This document shows positions 63,501 through 64,000 of a DNA stretch of 64,000 nt, in pieces; the stretch's first letter is position 1; each line of letters begins with the position of its first letter. Origin of the DNA: Membranipora membranacea. Lineage: Eukaryota; Bryozoa; Gymnolaemata; Cheilostomatida; Membraniporidae. The stretch lies in NCBI GenBank assembly GCA_914767715.1, contig OU612068.1, positions 31,124,001-31,188,000 of the forward strand, given 5' to 3'. The position numbers were made by a program, and so were the translations under genes. A model generated the notes under the pieces. That model had not been told where the DNA came from. It saw only the letters and a list, made by a program, of their open reading frames with translations, and searched no databases.

Positions 63501-64000
63501 CACAAGTTGCCCGGGGTCCTCATACTGAGAGTGTGATACATCCTAGAAAACTAGAATGCATCCTAGAGGTGAGGCCATGGTGGACCTCCTAATTGTGAGT
63601 GTGCAGCATGCTGCCAGAAACTGAAACAGGCACTAATCGGCCATTGGCAGTGACACTTTGATCTTAGCCAATAGGCCGAGAAGCGATCTTAGCCAACAAT
63701 AATTCCCCTAATCATCTCTGTGTTGTAGATGTTACATCGTTTAAGGAGGAGATTCTGACCGCTGCCGGTGATTTAGATGTAGGATATAATAAAGGTGATC
63801 ATGTGGAGACTGATGCTGATCTCAATCCTATGTTTGTACAGATACAGACACTTACTAGAGGACATGTATTTGTGAGTATGAAACTTTTGTGTATACCCTA
63901 ATTTAGCTTCCCATATACAAACATATAAGTACTCTATGGAAGTTGTATTCAAATTGCAAAAACCAGGTTTTGTTGAATCAATTAAAGGACTGACAACTCA
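54598..64000 (+). CDS. Cyclic nucleotide-binding domain protein, CNBD2-like (partial, runs off the window)
   Basis: Exons: 54598-54600 (ATG directly before a GTATGT donor, proposed), 54971-55291, 55834-56043, 56368-56447, 57126-57243, 57497-57734, 58028-58188, 58448-58584, 62564-62703, 62847-63056, 63729-63871; more lie beyond the edge. The N-terminal part is basic and low-complexity. Then comes FRKFKAASWISILIRRLCLA, then a linker with ILIKPPWARNDQELLHVQIV before the first CNB domain (REGHPAWNFYIILSGS, VLVMDDERSF, GQSFGELAIIHGDRRRSTIV). The phosphate-binding cassette keeps the FGE glutamate and an Arg before ST, so cAMP or cGMP binding is plausible. A second CNB domain starts at KRGDIVIRDSNLSTWIIIVK and is interrupted by a long Lys-rich insert. 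The layout fits CNBD2-type proteins, linked to sperm and cilia in mammals; its role here is inferred. Confidence 0.85.
58843..59181 (-). CDS. Possible antisense exon of an unrecognised Cys-containing protein
   Basis: Inside the 4-kb intron of the CNBD2-like gene, the minus strand has an open frame following a good acceptor (TATTGTAG, edge 59181). It reads NAITCSAPDTGG, RCDVIFTTVCNQCRNSR, LRYDFISLPPGYQCET and ends in a stop at 58843 after GELCCTTVARVVCS. Eight cysteines in about 110 residues and ordinary amino-acid composition look like a real terminal exon. Possible upstream pieces at 59546-59594 and about 60248-60313 have proper donors or acceptors, but their phases do not join in a single frame, so the model is incomplete. 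I do not recognise the family. Confidence 0.35.
   Translation of the reverse strand, partial: NAITCSAPDTGGLGLRLPEDPSVMQRRKRGMFDTRCDVIFTTVCNQCRNSRAAAPVPASDNTLRYDFISLPPGYQCETLSSNFNTNARTTTSLTSRAGGELCCTTVARVVCS
59244..59363. mobile_element. 120-bp element: 13-bp TIRs enclosing the 34-bp palindrome
   Basis: ACATGATAGCATC (59244-59256) is inverted as GATGCTATCATGT (59351-59363). Just inside the left end lies the palindrome 59254-59287 (15-nt arm ATCACAGAGTAAGGA, 4-nt centre), nearly the same as at 13212-13245. The nested inverted repeats suggest a very small non-autonomous fold-back element. It sits in the CNBD2-like intron. Confidence 0.75.
59600..62563. other. Remainder of the large CNBD2-like intron
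   Basis: AT-rich intronic sequence. Apart from the tRNA-like element at 61650-61706 and an A-rich tract around 61930-61970, no exon or repeat could be assigned. Confidence 0.5.
61650..61706 (-). mobile_element. tRNA-derived SINE head
   Basis: On the minus strand TGGCTCAGTAGACAG (A-box-like) is followed by GGTTCAATCCCC (B box) and a T run. It lacks an anticodon arm and acceptor stem. The downstream GGTTGAAACGTCGTCCTG resembles SINE/LINE body sequence. A decayed pol III element in the CNBD2-like intron. Confidence 0.55.

Noticed and set aside
1-64000. CRISPR array, bacterial operons or viral genes
   Set aside because: Introns, SINEs, LINE fragments and gene content show animal nuclear DNA; no regular spacer array or viral gene was seen.

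Overview
The window is animal nuclear DNA. Genes are split by short GT-AG introns, intergenic DNA is AT-rich, and non-LTR retrotransposon debris, tRNA-derived SINE heads and MITEs are scattered through it. The protein set (ferroportin, GTPBP4/NOG1, a glucose-6-phosphatase relative, a double-CNB protein of CNBD2 type, an orphan 7TM protein) and the repeat style suggest an invertebrate, possibly a marine early-branching animal such as a sponge or cnidarian. The sequence alone does not settle the phylum.

Layout. 1-12.3 kb (minus) is a decayed ferroportin (SLC40A1-like) copy, called copy A. 12.9-21.5 kb is repeat-rich: two complementary minisatellites, long palindromes, a retrotransposon 3' fragment, a small third ferroportin remnant (copy C) and a SINE. 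22.1-23.3 kb (minus) is a 7TM protein. 24.2-39.15 kb (minus) is an intact 12-exon ferroportin, copy B, which I can splice into 632 codons. The same duplication unit carries copies A and B, including their 3' flanks. 39.2-41.1 kb is intergenic and holds a MITE. 41.1-47.5 kb (minus) is a complete 15-coding-exon GTPBP4. 47.5-48.9 kb is a divergent promoter region. 48.9-53.7 kb (plus) is a 9-exon gene of the glucose-6-phosphatase family (421 aa). 54.6 kb to the right edge (plus) is a cyclic-nucleotide-binding protein that runs off the window; one of its introns carries a possible antisense Cys-containing exon and a palindromic mobile element.

Main points. (1) The glucose-6-phosphatase-family protein aligns without gaps through the three catalytic motifs but keeps only the first: PSGH reads PSDR and SRx5H reads AGx5T. 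It also has a cysteine-rich tail, so it looks like a pseudophosphatase. (2) The intact ferroportin keeps Asp39 but replaces the other metal-site residues known from human ferroportin (His43, Cys326, His507) with Ser, Asn and Lys. (3) Copy A carries many independent disabling changes, yet one 189-bp intronic block differs from copy B at only 3 positions while its flanks are far more diverged. (4) A 34-bp palindrome family and several other perfect palindromes recur through the window.

GTPBP4 acts in nucleolar 60S assembly, ferroportin in metal export at the plasma membrane, and the G6Pase family in the ER membrane. I see no functional link among them beyond proximity.
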